NCBI RefSeq assembly: GCF_040958095.1
Contig: NC_091165.1
Location: 25,872,769 to 25,936,768 of the forward strand
DNA from: Procambarus clarkii
Lineage: Eukaryota; Arthropoda; Malacostraca; Decapoda; Cambaridae
Direction: 5' to 3'
DNA length: 64,000 nt
The notes below the pieces were generated by a model that saw nothing but the letters and a program-made list of their open reading frames with translations, made no database searches and was not told the DNA's origin. The position numbers were made by a program, and so were the translations under genes. Every line of letters starts with the position of its first letter. Position 1 is the first letter of the stretch. Below, piece after piece: positions 55,501 through 59,275 of the stretch.

Positions 55501-58108
55501 GAATTTCACTTCTTTCCACAGCAATTACGTTTGTAGCCTTGGGAACTTCACTTCCTGATACCTTTGCATCAAAAACTGCTGCTGTTCAGGAGAAATATGC
55601 TGATAATGCCGTAGGCAATGTGACTGGCAGTAACTCGGTGAATGTATTCCTTGGTCTTGGTCTACCATGGTTTATTGCATCTGTTTACCATCTTAGTCAG
55701 GTAAGTGTTGACCAAGTTAGTCAAATATTTAGTGAAATAGAAATCATCATGTTTCTGAAAATCTAAATATTCTTAGAATCTTAAGTGCTATTAATGTAAC
55801 TTATTTTAAATTGTATCCTGTTTTGGACATGGGAAATAAGCTAGAAGTAGTTAAATTTCTTTACAGGCATATTCACTTTGTAATTGCTTATATTATAGGT
55901 TAAAATGACAATTTTGCTAAATGAAAAGGCGCAGGAAATGTGGTGTGGAGGCATGTCTAGTTGCAATGAGTTCCTCAACAATAACATGAAGATGGTCACA
56001 TATAGCTCATTGAATTGAGGTTGTACTGTATACACTATCCTGGTTTTTATTTTTGAAAATAGTGGAATACACAGCCTTATCTACATATTTTTATTCATGT
56101 GTGGCTACTTGTTCTCCATATAAACAACCAACCCCCTCTCTTTTTTTTTTTTTAATACTGTCACAATTATTTCACTTTTCATCTCAATATTCCAGTGTTG
56201 CATACATTCTTTATGTTTATTTTTAACATATCTAAACCACCTAAGTACTCTGGCCTCTATCCACCTTTTTTTCATGAGTTGCATACTGTTTATAATACAG
56301 TACCTCCACTCAGATTTCTGCATCTCTCTCTCTGCTCGATATCTAACCCCCTTTTGAATCCTATTTTTGCTCCTTACCCTTTTCTTGCAAATTTATTTAG
56401 ACACAATTGAAATGGTCTGTTTCATTACAGCAGGTTTAACTGCATCCTCCTGATAAGTCTATTATTCAGTTAAATTCACTTTCTTTGCCCTAACCAAATT
56501 TTAACTTTGGTTAGGGCAAAGATAGTGATAGTAGATAGATAGTATTTTTACTATTTTACCCTTTTAGATAGTAGTATACTGACTAGTAAGAAATTCTTTT
56601 AAAATAATTGAAGTTAAAACACAAACTTAAATATTCCAAGGCCTAGTATAGCACACACATGTACTATATTGGCCTCAGATAATCACATATTAGGCCTAGG
56701 GAAGTTAGGTTAGCTTAATTTGTCAAAGCAACACAAGTAAAAAAAAATAGTTTTCCAGTTTGTCCAAATCAATAGATCAGATTTATACTTTCTAATTTTG
56801 TTAAAAGTTGTTATATATACAGTATTATAATCCTCATCGTTACTATAAGTACTACCAAAACAGGAGGATGAGCTTTATATTTTACAATCACTTAAAAATT
56901 AATCTTTTTGTTGTATATATATTTAATATTTTCTTCCTCATACATAATCTGCTAAATTCTTTATTCTTCATTATCGACTCTTAAGTAGCACCTTGTTTTA
57001 GTCATTATAGTTCTGAACCCAATCATTTAATCATTTACTTCTAATAGTTCCAACATATGCACAACTTTTCTTTTTTTTAAAGCAGCTTGTCACAGGTCCT
57101 GAGAAATGCTCTCCCATATCACATGCTCCTATGTAGTGCTTATCTTTGAATTTGATCATGTTTTTCCCAAATCCATGTGTGTGTGTTGAGATGGTACAGC
57201 CAAGGGTAGAATTTTTTTTTTTTTATATGGGGCTACAAGGCCAAGCAGTTGTATTGCAGAAGGTACTGCCAAAGGAAGAATTGTAGACCAATAGATTGCA
57301 GCACAATTGTTAGAGAATGGAGGTGTAGACAGCATGTAACAAGTCTTCAGGTTGACAATTGAGTTTTTTTATATATAGCTTAATGTTCAACATTTGTGTG
57401 TTTCAAGTCTTTGAACATCCCTGATAATTTTTTTTTTTTACCCGTTTTCTTGGTTCAAAGCCAGTGGTGTATTATAATCACTTACCATTTCACGATTTCC
57501 AAGTGTTAAATATATTGCAGGGCACCAAGTTTGTGGTTCAGGCTGGCAGTCTTGGATTTAGTGTGGGTCTCTTCACAGGACTCTGTATTGTGGCAATTAC
57601 CTTTCTCATGGCTAGAAGGTAAGTTAAATTTGGGTTTACATTTTATTGAAGGAGTTGATTATATTTTATGTAATTATCAATGATGAAATCATTTTCCACA
57701 AAACTAGAACCTAGAAAAAAGGTGTTCTTTAGAATTAACTATGAACCTAAAATAGTGTTAAATGTTACCAAAGATTTATTACATTTACGGTAGTACTCAA
57801 TACTAAGAAATTGTTTATGGTAACTAATTTTTTTATGTATATGAATGATTAACACCATAAAATGGTATTCCATAAATCCCAGGGTGGCCTGGTCAGACAC
57901 AGTGCAGTTCTATTTTACAAAACCAAACAAATATAAAATGGTAATAAAATAATAATGTAAATAATGTTTTTTCAGAGTCTTTGGTGTGTTTGGGAAAGCA
58001 GAACTGGGTGGCCCTACAGTTCTGAAGTATCTTTCTGCCTTCTTTTTAATTGCTCTCTGGTTTGTATATGTGATGGGTGCTTCATTGCAAGCTTATGGGT
58101 ACTTCTAA
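2130..58108 (+). CDS. SLC8-family Na+/Ca2+ exchanger (Calx/NCX type), whole coding span, 19 exons
   Basis: This is the coding span of a plasma-membrane exchanger that, by family knowledge, swaps three Na+ in for one Ca2+ out and is regulated by cytosolic Ca2+. I joined 19 exons at GT-AG borders with phases that agree throughout; the total is 2600 nt, or 2601 with one missing base in exon 3, giving 866 residues. Order: N-terminus with an NQS sequon at residue 23; membrane segments near 60-81, 116-138, 151-173, 185-207 and 214-234; alpha-1 repeat with GSSAPE (Glu130); cytosolic loop about 235-685; Calx-beta 1 about 390-508; Calx-beta 2 about 508-625; alpha-2 repeat with [10 protein letters not shown] (Asp743); last membrane segments to residue 866. 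The length is a little below the roughly 940-970 residues usual for vertebrate NCX. The region after membrane segment 5 lacks the basic-aromatic stretch typical of the autoinhibitory XIP segment. The family is certain; whether it is the orthologue of Drosophila Calx or a second arthropod NCX paralogue is not settled. Confidence 0.93.
2600..3135 (+). pseudogene. Reverse-transcriptase fragment of an I/Jockey-type LINE
   Basis: In frames with stops it reads [26 protein letters not shown], then [14 protein letters not shown], then [13 protein letters not shown]. These are reverse-transcriptase palm motifs: the GxPQG..LSP block and the catalytic FADD. A stop after IPQ and loss of the remainder make it a dead copy. 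Confidence 0.8.
3179..3286 (+). mobile_element. tRNA-derived SINE module within an 18-bp perfect inverted repeat
   Basis: The centre has an A-box-like TAGCTCAGTCGATTAAGG and a B-box-like GGTTCGAATAC about 40 bases later, spaced as in a tRNA. It cannot close a normal acceptor stem, so it is not a working tRNA. It is flanked by AACAAATCCACAAGGGCC (3179-3196) and its exact reverse complement (3269-3286). Confidence 0.7.
3369..3537 (+). CDS. NCX coding exon 2 (residues 37-93, membrane segment 1)
   Basis: Starts after TTGCAG and ends at CGCAAG|GTGAGA. It encodes CGDLGLLLP, then a hydrophobic segment ending in [18 protein letters not shown], which matches the conserved family pattern GVSIIADRFM(A/S)SIE.ITS at the first membrane helix. 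Frame 2 continues from exon 1 and ends in phase 0. Third codon positions are strongly G/C. Confidence 0.93.
3538..4040 (+). other. Intron 2
   Basis: Contains a dispersed repeat at about 3655-3745 with the small hairpin ACGGGCTCACCATAGCCCGT. The rest is GA-rich sequence without recognisable features. Confidence 0.7.
4041..4312 (+). CDS. NCX coding exon 3 (residues 94-184, alpha-1 repeat), one-base frameshift
   Basis: Encodes the alpha-1 ion-binding repeat: [20 protein letters not shown], then [19 protein letters not shown], bracketed by CAG and AAG|GTACGA borders. The exon is 272 nt where phase-0 borders on both sides need a multiple of three. At the G run 4196-4199 the reading frame slips: upstream frame runs to ...ILIAG and then hits a stop after PSTCL, while the correct family sequence resumes one frame over at LGPGTIVGS. 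One missing G in that run explains everything. Either a homopolymer sequencing or assembly error or a real disabling mutation; the intact conservation on both sides favours an error. Confidence 0.93.
4313..5213 (+). other. Intron 3
   Basis: AT-rich; no element recognised apart from a repeat-like stretch near 5078-5175 containing the palindrome AGTCTCCTGAGACT. Confidence 0.65.
5214..5436 (+). CDS. NCX coding exon 4 (residues 185-258, membrane segments 4-5)
   Basis: Follows GGCAACAG and ends at CCAG|GTGAGA in phase 1. It encodes [20 protein letters not shown], then [20 protein letters not shown], the two helices that close the first NCX bundle. The following [19 protein letters not shown] lacks the basic and aromatic residues of the XIP autoinhibitory segment found at this place in vertebrate NCX1, which may mean different Na+-dependent inactivation (inference). 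A 16-kb intron follows. Confidence 0.92.
5836..6240 (+). repeat. 37-bp minisatellite, about 11 copies
   Basis: Unit begins TAGTTATCCTCCAGTGTGGG and continues to ACCACCAG. Most copies are identical; the first and last are degenerate and two near the end carry a 2-base insertion (GACAACC). Confidence 0.95.
7612..7680 (+). repeat. (GT)n microsatellite
   Basis: Uninterrupted GT run of roughly 68 bases, ending at a SINE-like TACTCACCTATTTGTG stretch. Confidence 0.97.
7680..7732 (+). mobile_element. SINE fragment between two (GT)n runs
   Basis: TACTCACCTATTTGTGCTTG then GGGTTGAGCTTTGGCTCTTT. The same words occur at about 37138-37190, and in reverse complement at about 12095-12130, always near GT or TG runs, so it is a dispersed family. 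Confidence 0.65.
7733..7816 (+). repeat. (GT)n microsatellite
   Basis: A second GT run of about 80 bases, nearly pure. Confidence 0.97.
8185..8268 (+). promoter_or_regulatory. Duplicated CRE / E-box segment
   Basis: About 43 bases are repeated twice. Each copy has a perfect TGACGTCA palindrome (8214-8221, 8257-8264) and CACGTG motifs (8203-8208, 8220-8225, 8246-8251). These are consensus CREB/ATF and bHLH sites; a regulatory role is only inferred, and the same words could come from a repeat. Confidence 0.35.
8731..9371 (+). repeat. Modular minisatellite (24/32/41-bp units)
   Basis: Built from GGCACAGTGCCTGCCTCCCA joined by variable ACCATGGCACC or CACACCACC spacers. Copies differ in length by multiples of 8-9 bases, typical of slippage. 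Long open frames on both strands are by-products of the repeat. Confidence 0.95.
9475..9680 (+). repeat. Degenerate roughly 30-bp repeat
   Basis: Recurring CACCATATGTATCATAGCTA-like words with many substitutions; boundaries are vague. Confidence 0.5.
9775..9978 (+). repeat. 27-bp minisatellite, about 7.5 copies
   Basis: Unit TGTGGCACGATATCCACCAG plus ACCTCTC. The unit length is divisible by three, so it stays open in several frames without being coding. Confidence 0.95.
10294..10378 (+). repeat. 30-bp repeat, about 3 copies
   Basis: Three near-identical units of ACACTGCGCAGCTGCTTGGC plus CGCCCTTGCC. Confidence 0.9.
10980..11050 (+). mobile_element. LINE 3' tail fragment
   Basis: GGATATGTGGGCCTGCGGGC followed by CGCTCCAAGCAACAGCCTG, the same tail as at 1595-1640 and 48408-48480. 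Confidence 0.6.
11300..11405 (+). repeat. (TC)n microsatellite
   Basis: TC run with rare single-base interruptions. Confidence 0.97.
11425..11612 (+). repeat. CCCCTCATCCAG-type minisatellite
   Basis: Repeated CCCCCTCATCCAG and CCCCCTCACTCAG units of 12-16 bases, varying in the number of C residues. Confidence 0.9.
11840..12135. mobile_element. SINE pieces flanking a (GT)n run
   Basis: The left part has CCTAGCAGTAAATAGGTACC TGGGAGTTAG, also present at 34516-34545. The right part, after the GT run at 11951-12040, is the reverse complement of the TACTCACCTAGTTGTG family. The GT run lies between the two SINE halves. Confidence 0.6.
12838..12920. repeat. (TA)n microsatellite
   Basis: About 80 bases of alternating TA. 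Confidence 0.97.
13496..13747. mobile_element. Foldback element, about 50-bp terminal inverted repeats
   Basis: Left end CTTGGTCTTGAAGATGGTAG and right end CTACCATCTTCAAGACCAAG are perfect complements; the similarity continues inward (GCTGGCTGTTAATAG against CTATTAATAGCCAGC) with a few mismatches. About 150 unrelated bases lie between the arms. No coding capacity. Confidence 0.85.
14027..14138. repeat. Cluster of overlapping perfect palindromes
   Basis: Three stems: TCTCTAGTGACA (14027-14038) with TGTCACTAGAGA (14045-14056); CAATCTAGTGTCA (14037-14049) with TGACACTAGATTG (14078-14090); and a 23-bp perfect stem, 14092-14114 against 14116-14138, around a single base. The first two compete for the same bases. 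Confidence 0.9.
14256..14661 (+). repeat. 24-bp minisatellite, about 17 copies
   Basis: Unit GCACCCGTGGTGCTGGGACA plus GACG, almost identical throughout; variants include one CCGGG for CTGGG and one AGACAGCA. Divisible by three and stop-free, it creates long shadow frames on both strands. Confidence 0.97.
15412..15700 (+). repeat. 23-bp minisatellite, about 12 copies
   Basis: Unit ACACAACACCCATCAACACC plus CCC, alternating with a CCTCAACACG variant in a three-copy higher-order pattern. Related ACAACACYCTACACC sequence lies at about 16430-16510. Confidence 0.95.
15836..15895 (+). repeat. 24-bp repeat, 2.5 copies
   Basis: CCACCTGGCTCCCCCTTCGT plus GGCG, two full copies and a partial one. Confidence 0.85.
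16295..16420 (+). mobile_element. SINE fragment
   Basis: GATGACTCGCATCTTGCAGG followed by GTCGGCGTCCGATTCCTAAT and a C-rich tail, resembling a tRNA-derived decapod SINE. The stretch at 18640-18745 appears to be the more distal part of the same family. Confidence 0.5.
17258..17360 (+). mobile_element. Single arm of the GACCAAACCACACAC foldback family
   Basis: GATGAGTCATACTAACGTGG CTGAAGA, then GACCAAGCCACACACCAGAA and TCTGTCCTGGACCATTATCA. The order matches 1706-1810, so the family includes sequence before the foldback arm. Confidence 0.7.
17449..17660 (+). mobile_element. Dispersed repeat, GTAGTTACAGGAKGAGAG family
   Basis: AATTACCCAAGTGTAGTTAC AGGAGGAGAG. Other copies: 21634-21760, 36110-36250 (reverse), 36828-37060 and 44695-44850, sharing GATGAGAGCTACRCTCG and ATCATATAAYGCTTTGAAA words. 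Probably part of a LINE. Confidence 0.6.
18640..18745 (+). mobile_element. SINE fragment
   Basis: GTGCTATACAGTATAGTTGT AATGGCTTGG and TTTCCCCTGATAGTTCTCTT, with a C run upstream; appears related to 16295-16420. Confidence 0.5.
19505..20330 (+). pseudogene. Jockey-type LINE RNase H remnant
   Basis: Across broken frames it reads [16 protein letters not shown], later [13 protein letters not shown], and [20 protein letters not shown] with [10 protein letters not shown]. These are the RNase H TDGS block, the conserved D..AK.A block, and the cysteine/histidine region that follows it in Jockey-type ORF2. Several stops and frameshifts make it dead. Confidence 0.75.
21438..21573 (+). CDS. NCX coding exon 5 (residues 259-303, start of cytosolic loop)
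   Basis: Starts after TTTTTTTTTAG and joins in phase to exon 4. It encodes [20 protein letters not shown] and then [20 protein letters not shown]; the run resembles the loop region of arthropod NCX proteins that precedes the SR(M/A)WYR motif. The donor is CCAA|GTGAGT. Codon use is visibly more A/T-ending than in exons 1-4. Confidence 0.88.
21574..22525 (+). other. Intron 5
   Basis: Holds a copy of the GTAGTTACAGGA repeat family at 21634-21760; otherwise AT-rich without recognised features. Confidence 0.7.
22526..22634 (+). CDS. NCX coding exon 6 (residues 304-340)
   Basis: Starts after TTTTGCAG and ends at AAGGAG|GTGAGA in phase 0. Encodes [16 protein letters not shown], matching the conserved NCX loop motif SRA(F/Y)YR..A.R.MTG. 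This motif anchors exons 5 and 6 to the exchanger even though they are far from the membrane exons. Confidence 0.92.
22861..23050 (+). mobile_element. Dispersed repeat, GAACATAGGAAACTG family
   Basis: AGAACATAGGAAACTGTAGA, then TAGCCCATACAAGGCAG and TGTCCAACTTATGCTTGAAA. A reverse-complement piece with GGGCCAATAGGCCCTCTGCA lies at 60925-60985. The family is common in decapods to my knowledge. Confidence 0.6.
23726..23900 (+). mobile_element. Dispersed GC-rich repeat, CTTAGYGTCCCCGCGGCC family
   Basis: Shares CGGCTTAGTGTCCCCGCGGC and GACTAGGCCTCCTCGTTGCT with copies at 44005-44075 and 59485-59613. GC-rich against an AT-rich intron; single inserts of a retroelement piece. Confidence 0.75.
25676..25765 (+). 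mobile_element. LINE 3' end with (CAGGTAAAT) tail
   Basis: GGAGGAACCTTTAAGATGCT, a GGCCACTAGCGATAGTGGCC hairpin, then CAGGTAAATTCAGGTAAAT. The same end occurs at 29526-29605. Confidence 0.65.
26460..27570. mobile_element. Probable DNA-transposon remnant
   Basis: Begins GCAGTGGTCCCCTCCATTTA followed by AATTTAATCCGTTCCCAGAG and GGGTCGTAACTCAAAAATT, resembling the ends of Tigger/mariner-like elements. The matching right end was not found, so the limits are uncertain. Confidence 0.4.
27920..28480 (+). pseudogene. CR1/Jockey-like LINE reverse-transcriptase C-terminal fragment
   Basis: Reads [40 protein letters not shown] and LEDKRVRDM. After the stop near 28330, a shifted frame gives [20 protein letters not shown]. 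These are the thumb and post-thumb blocks of non-LTR reverse transcriptases. Frameshift at about 28270-28330. Confidence 0.8.
28546..28592 (+). repeat. (GT)n microsatellite
   Basis: Pure GT run at the end of the LINE fragment. Confidence 0.95.
29262..29610 (+). mobile_element. LINE 3' end
   Basis: Reads [15 protein letters not shown], then [13 protein letters not shown] and [10 protein letters not shown] over short frames, ending in GAGGCCACTAGTGTTGGTGG and GTAAATCAGGTAAATAC. Same terminal structure as 25676-25765. Confidence 0.65.
30356..30409 (+). CDS. NCX coding exon 7, 54-nt frame-neutral candidate cassette (residues 341-358)
   Basis: The 18 codons read [18 protein letters not shown], flanked by TTTCAAG and a weaker donor CAG|GTAGCC. 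Both borders are phase 0, so including or skipping it leaves the rest of the protein intact. It is short, basic and not conserved that I recognise; assignment rests on splice signals, GC content above the surrounding AT-rich intron, and frame. Likely an alternatively spliced insert in the regulatory loop (inference). Confidence 0.6.
32232..32376 (+). repeat. 20-bp minisatellite, about 7 copies
   Basis: Unit CCACTGTACACCCACCTTGC with scattered single-base changes. Confidence 0.93.
33060..33290 (+). mobile_element. Dispersed repeat (copy 1)
   Basis: Shares GAGCCCCTTGTGGCTCCCTG, then TCTACCGGGAACCAAGA and CAGAACCTGCCC words with 40680-40830, in the same orientation and spacing. Confidence 0.55.
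33453..33710 (+). mobile_element. Dispersed repeat pair, copy 1
   Basis: About 260 bases similar to 56625-56880: TAGGCCTAGGAAGGTTAGGT, CTGTCCAAATTCAATAG and ACTACCAAAACAGGAGGATG occur in the same order. No coding capacity. Confidence 0.75.
34398..34590 (+). mobile_element. tRNA-derived SINE
   Basis: CTCGACTCGTAAGCGGGAAT then B-box-like GGTTCTAGTTCC, followed by the body CCTAGCAGTAAATAGGTACC TGGGAG shared with 11890-11930. Confidence 0.65.
34778..35178 (+). repeat. CCACCA-rich minisatellite
   Basis: Units of CCTCCACCCTCTTCTGCCAC plus a variable number of CAC or ACC triplets. Open on several frames because triplets dominate. Confidence 0.93.
35681..35704 (+). CDS. NCX coding exon 8, 24-nt candidate microexon (residues 359-366)
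   Basis: Eight codons, GVDKYLHR, between TTGTTTTACAG and AGA|GTGAGT, both strong splice signals. Phase 0 on both sides. No homology evidence is possible at this length; it is proposed from splice signals and frame only and could be a chance match. Confidence 0.45.
35705..39831 (+). other. Intron 8 (4.1 kb)
   Basis: Contains two copies of the GTAGTTACAGGA family (36110-36250 reverse, 36828-37060), a SINE piece at 37138-37190 and a 26-bp minisatellite at 38526-38676. The rest is AT-rich and unremarkable. Confidence 0.7.
38526..38676 (+). repeat. 26-bp minisatellite, about 5.8 copies
   Basis: Unit TGTTCATGCACTTGTGCTTT plus GTGAAG; later copies show TGTCC and TTCGTG variants, so divergence increases along the array. 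Confidence 0.95.
39832..39888 (+). CDS. NCX coding exon 9, 57 nt (residues 367-385)
   Basis: Follows TTTTTACTGTCAG and ends at CCGAAG|GTAATG. Encodes [19 protein letters not shown], phase 0 to phase 0. Reading directly after exon 6 gives ...[15 protein letters not shown], which makes a natural NCX loop and supports exons 7 and 8 as optional. A second GT lies nine bases earlier (GGAGAG|GTACCG, 39879/39880) and would give an in-frame shorter form lacking VPK. Confidence 0.82.
39889..41570 (+). other. Intron 9
   Basis: Contains a copy of the GAGCCCCTTGTGGCTCC-type repeat at 40680-40830 and a 14-base G run near 41070. 40880-41520 looks repeat-derived but I could not name it. Confidence 0.65.
41571..41695 (+). 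CDS. NCX coding exon 10 (residues 386-426, first half of Calx-beta 1)
   Basis: Starts after TCATTACAG, ends at ATCAG|GTGAGG in phase 2. Encodes [20 protein letters not shown] and [16 protein letters not shown]. The pattern (F)..G...(V)MEN.G...V.I.R.G matches the opening of a Calx-beta domain; Glu405 sits at the position of the first calcium-ligand glutamate in NCX1 CBD1. Confidence 0.93.
41696..42073 (+). other. Intron 10
   Basis: Short AT-rich intron, nothing recognised. Confidence 0.8.
42074..42167 (+). CDS. NCX coding exon 11 (residues 427-458, Calx-beta 1 centre)
   Basis: Starts after CTTTATAG and ends at AAGTTT|GTAAGT. Encodes [20 protein letters not shown] then [11 protein letters not shown]. 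This is the signature Calx-beta stretch T.DGTA....DY....G.(V)TF.PGET.K, with acidic calcium ligands at Asp432 and Asp440. Confidence 0.95.
42168..44338 (+). other. Intron 11
   Basis: Holds the 40-bp minisatellite (42862-43069) and a GC-rich dispersed repeat (44005-44075); otherwise AT-rich. Confidence 0.7.
42862..43069 (+). repeat. 40/41-bp minisatellite with dimeric higher-order structure
   Basis: Unit GTGCAACAGTGGTGTAGGAC plus about 20 bases ending CACGGAACAT. Copies alternate between a 40-bp AACAGTGGTGTAGG type and a 41-bp AACACTGGTGTGGG type, giving an 81-bp dimer repeated about twice. Confidence 0.95.
44339..44486 (+). CDS. NCX coding exon 12 (residues 459-507, end of Calx-beta 1)
   Basis: Starts after TCATTAG and ends at GATGATG|GTGAGT in phase 1. 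Encodes [20 protein letters not shown] and ends in ITILNDD, the standard Calx-beta C-terminal strand with its acidic calcium cluster. The strand F-G loop is short compared with vertebrate NCX1, which has a long insert there. Confidence 0.94.
44487..50424 (+). other. Intron 12 (5.9 kb)
   Basis: Contains a GTAGTTACAGGA-family copy (44695-44850) and a decayed LINE (47085-48538). 44900-46700 is less AT-rich than its surroundings and may be an old transposon that I could not identify; it includes the 30-bp palindrome at 45331-45360. 48540-50400 is AT-rich with nothing specific. Confidence 0.7.
47085..48538 (+). pseudogene. Decayed CR1-like LINE reverse transcriptase
   Basis: Over three broken frames: [20 protein letters not shown] (the D-F-(S/A)-KAFD block), then [20 protein letters not shown] (catalytic FxDD block), [39 protein letters not shown], and the 3' end [20 protein letters not shown]. 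Stops near 47378 and 47480 and a shift near 48175 kill it. About half of an ORF2, 5' truncated. Confidence 0.85.
50425..50618 (+). CDS. NCX coding exon 13 (residues 508-572, first part of Calx-beta 2)
   Basis: Starts after TTATATTCAG and ends at ACAGAG|GTAAGT in phase 0. Encodes [20 protein letters not shown], then [20 protein letters not shown] and [17 protein letters not shown]. This is the second Calx-beta domain (CBD2), following directly on the first domain as in all NCX. Confidence 0.94.
51507..51616. repeat. Long near-perfect hairpin, 49-bp arms, 12-base loop
   Basis: Left arm 51507-51555 starts CACTGCAAGTAAAGGC; right arm 51568-51616 ends GCCTTTACTTGCAGTG. Of 49 paired positions I count two mismatches. 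The loop is TTATCTAAGTGG. Could be a tiny MITE or the source of a hairpin RNA. Confidence 0.93.
51890..52760 (+). pseudogene. Second decayed copy of the CR1-like LINE
   Basis: In shifted frames it aligns with 47840-48490: ATGATAGGGCACATAATGAG against the [10 protein letters not shown] region, ATGGAAAATATTGGTAGGCC against WKILEGQ, and CTCCCAGAACCCCATCAAGG in the tail. More degraded than the first copy. Confidence 0.7.
53556..53700 (+). CDS. NCX coding exon 14 (residues 573-620, rest of Calx-beta 2)
   Basis: Starts after CACCTCTTAG and ends at GACGATG|GTGAGT. Encodes [20 protein letters not shown] then [20 protein letters not shown] and VTITNDD, with acidic residues where CBD2 binds or structurally replaces calcium. 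In vertebrate NCX1 and fly Calx this is the alternatively spliced segment; I found no second, mutually exclusive copy in the introns beside it. Confidence 0.94.
53701..53850 (+). other. Intron 14
   Basis: 150-base intron with a clear TTCTATCCTTTTCAG acceptor; the shortest in the gene. Confidence 0.9.
53851..54029 (+). CDS. NCX coding exon 15 (residues 621-680, end of loop)
   Basis: Starts after TATCCTTTTCAG and ends at TGGAAG|GTAAGA. Encodes a run with four methionines ([10 protein letters not shown]), then [20 protein letters not shown] and FFTFGWK. This matches the family pattern (E)(E)....SC.DY.MHF.(T).(F)WK just before the second membrane bundle. Only 150 bases separate it from exon 14. 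Confidence 0.93.
54030..54509 (+). other. Intron 15
   Basis: AT-rich; nothing recognised. Confidence 0.85.
54510..54660 (+). CDS. NCX coding exon 16 (residues 681-730, start of alpha-2 repeat)
   Basis: Starts after TCTCTGCAG and ends at GTTACAG|GTAAGT in phase 1. Encodes [20 protein letters not shown] and then [25 protein letters not shown]. This corresponds to the family stretch FAFVPP....GW.CF...I..IG.LTA.IGDLA..FGC..GL.DSVT. Confidence 0.96.
54661..55521 (+). other. Intron 16
   Basis: Begins with a TAATCCGGACTATATGGGAA and CCGGATGAGC stretch like a Tigger-type DNA transposon end (about 54705-54770), then a GGTGGG-rich run (54865-55015) and a CACCCACTCCTGACA repeat (55015-55110). Confidence 0.65.
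55522..55700 (+). CDS. NCX coding exon 17 (residues 731-790, alpha-2 repeat core)
   Basis: Starts after TTTCCACAG and ends at AGTCAG|GTAAGT. Encodes [20 protein letters not shown], then [20 protein letters not shown], the most conserved NCX signature. Asp743 and the Thr/Ser residues around it are the expected ion ligands, pairing with Glu130 of alpha-1. Confidence 0.97.
56483..56521. repeat. Perfect 16-bp inverted repeat, 7-base loop
   Basis: CTTTGCCCTAACCAAA, loop TTTTAAC, then TTTGGTTAGGGCAAAG. The stem weakly extends outward (CACTTT / ATAGTG). Confidence 0.93.
56625..56880 (+). mobile_element. Dispersed repeat pair, copy 2
   Basis: Same order of shared words as 33453-33710, including AGGCCTAGGGAAGTTAGGTT and AGTACTACCAAAACAGGAGG. 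Same orientation; the two copies are about 23 kb apart in different introns. Confidence 0.75.
57521..57618 (+). CDS. NCX coding exon 18 (residues 791-822)
   Basis: Starts after ATATTGCAG and ends at AGAAG|GTAAGT in phase 2. Encodes [20 protein letters not shown] then [12 protein letters not shown], the penultimate membrane helix that ends in the conserved arginine pair. Confidence 0.94.
57619..57975 (+). other. Intron 18
   Basis: AT-rich, nothing recognised. Confidence 0.85.
57976..58108 (+). CDS. NCX terminal coding exon 19 (residues 823-866 and stop)
   Basis: Starts after TTTTTTCAG and runs to TAA at 58106-58108. Encodes [20 protein letters not shown], matching the family pattern RR...(I/F)GGELGGP, then a final membrane helix and AYGYF at the C-terminus (the family commonly ends EAY....GF). 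Phases from exon 18 agree. Confidence 0.95.
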
Positions 58109-59160
58109 GTATAATAACTTAACACTTTTAAAGTATGTTATGAAAAAAGTAATTCAAATTAGTAATAGTCTTCATATATAAAAAAGTCTAATACTGATAT
58201 TATAAAGTTAACAAATCTCTCTATTAGTCATCAACAGGTAATAGTAGATAAAACAAATACAATAGTAATATTTTATATTTTGATGGAGTTTGTGCTTTTG
58301 ATTTGTGATGTCTACAATATAACCAAATGACAATTTGATGTGTGTCAGATGTGTGTAATGTTGAATGCCTTTTGAATTTTTAATGCTTAAATGAAAAGAT
58401 GTTTTAATGTATATTCCTTGTACAGAAAATACTGCAACTTATTATGAATAGCTTATTACAGTTGACAAAGGTAGAGAAGCATTTCTTTCCTAGAAGTGAC
58501 GAGGAAGACATGTTTTAGACCATAGTCAGTCGGTAAGTTAAGAGGCCATCAAACCTACTTTAATTGGTGTTATGAACAAAGATGTGCAAACAGCAGTGTA
58601 ATTATTTTTGATACAAATAGATGATCTGTTTGAAGTTGTTTATTTTCCTACTTGTAAATGCTTGCCAAGGCATTCCTCATTCTTCTTTATGACTGCTAGT
58701 TAATAGCAAATGTTTCATTTCTGAACAAGTGGCATGTGGAATTCTTTGGCAGGTATTTCATGTGCTCCTTGGCAAGCCTGTATTTCTCTTAAAAGTTTAA
58801 CTATGTTTGTTATACTTTTTTATTATATAATTTATAATATTTAATAAACTTACATTCAGTATATAACAAATTTTAAGCAATTTTTTTATATAGACAACTT
58901 AGACAAGTTTAAGTGCAGCTACCAAGGGCTACGGGTTTAATATAGATGAAAGGTGACAATTGTATCATTTGAGTGGCTTTTTTCACGAAGGATTTATTAA
59001 TACTGTAGTGAAATAAAATGATGACCGAGGAATGAATTCCCTTTGACCTCATCATTTGGAAATTGTGTTGTATTTACTGAGTAAATGTGTAATATTATGA
59101 CATACTCTCCAATTTAGCATCCTTGTTCTTGTATCCAAATAAACTTTTGGTATTAACTTT
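58109..59160 (+). other. Probable 3' UTR and polyadenylation region
   Basis: AT-rich sequence after the stop, without long open frames or recognisable repeats. Candidate AATAAA hexamers are at 58843-58848, 59012-59017 and 59138-59143; the last is followed by a T-rich stretch. Which one is used cannot be told from sequence. Confidence 0.45.
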
Positions 59161-59275
59161 TACATACATTATCTCTCTTTAATATAATGTGCATAATTAG
59201 TATTCAGTATCCTTCATATATTAATTTTTTAATTTCAAATTTGGCATTTTGATGTCACAATACATTTAATTAATA

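Larger units (their letters stand above)
55701..57520 (+). other. Intron 17
   Basis: Contains a 16-bp perfect hairpin (56483-56521) and the second copy of a dispersed repeat (56625-56880); the rest is AT-rich. Confidence 0.7.
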
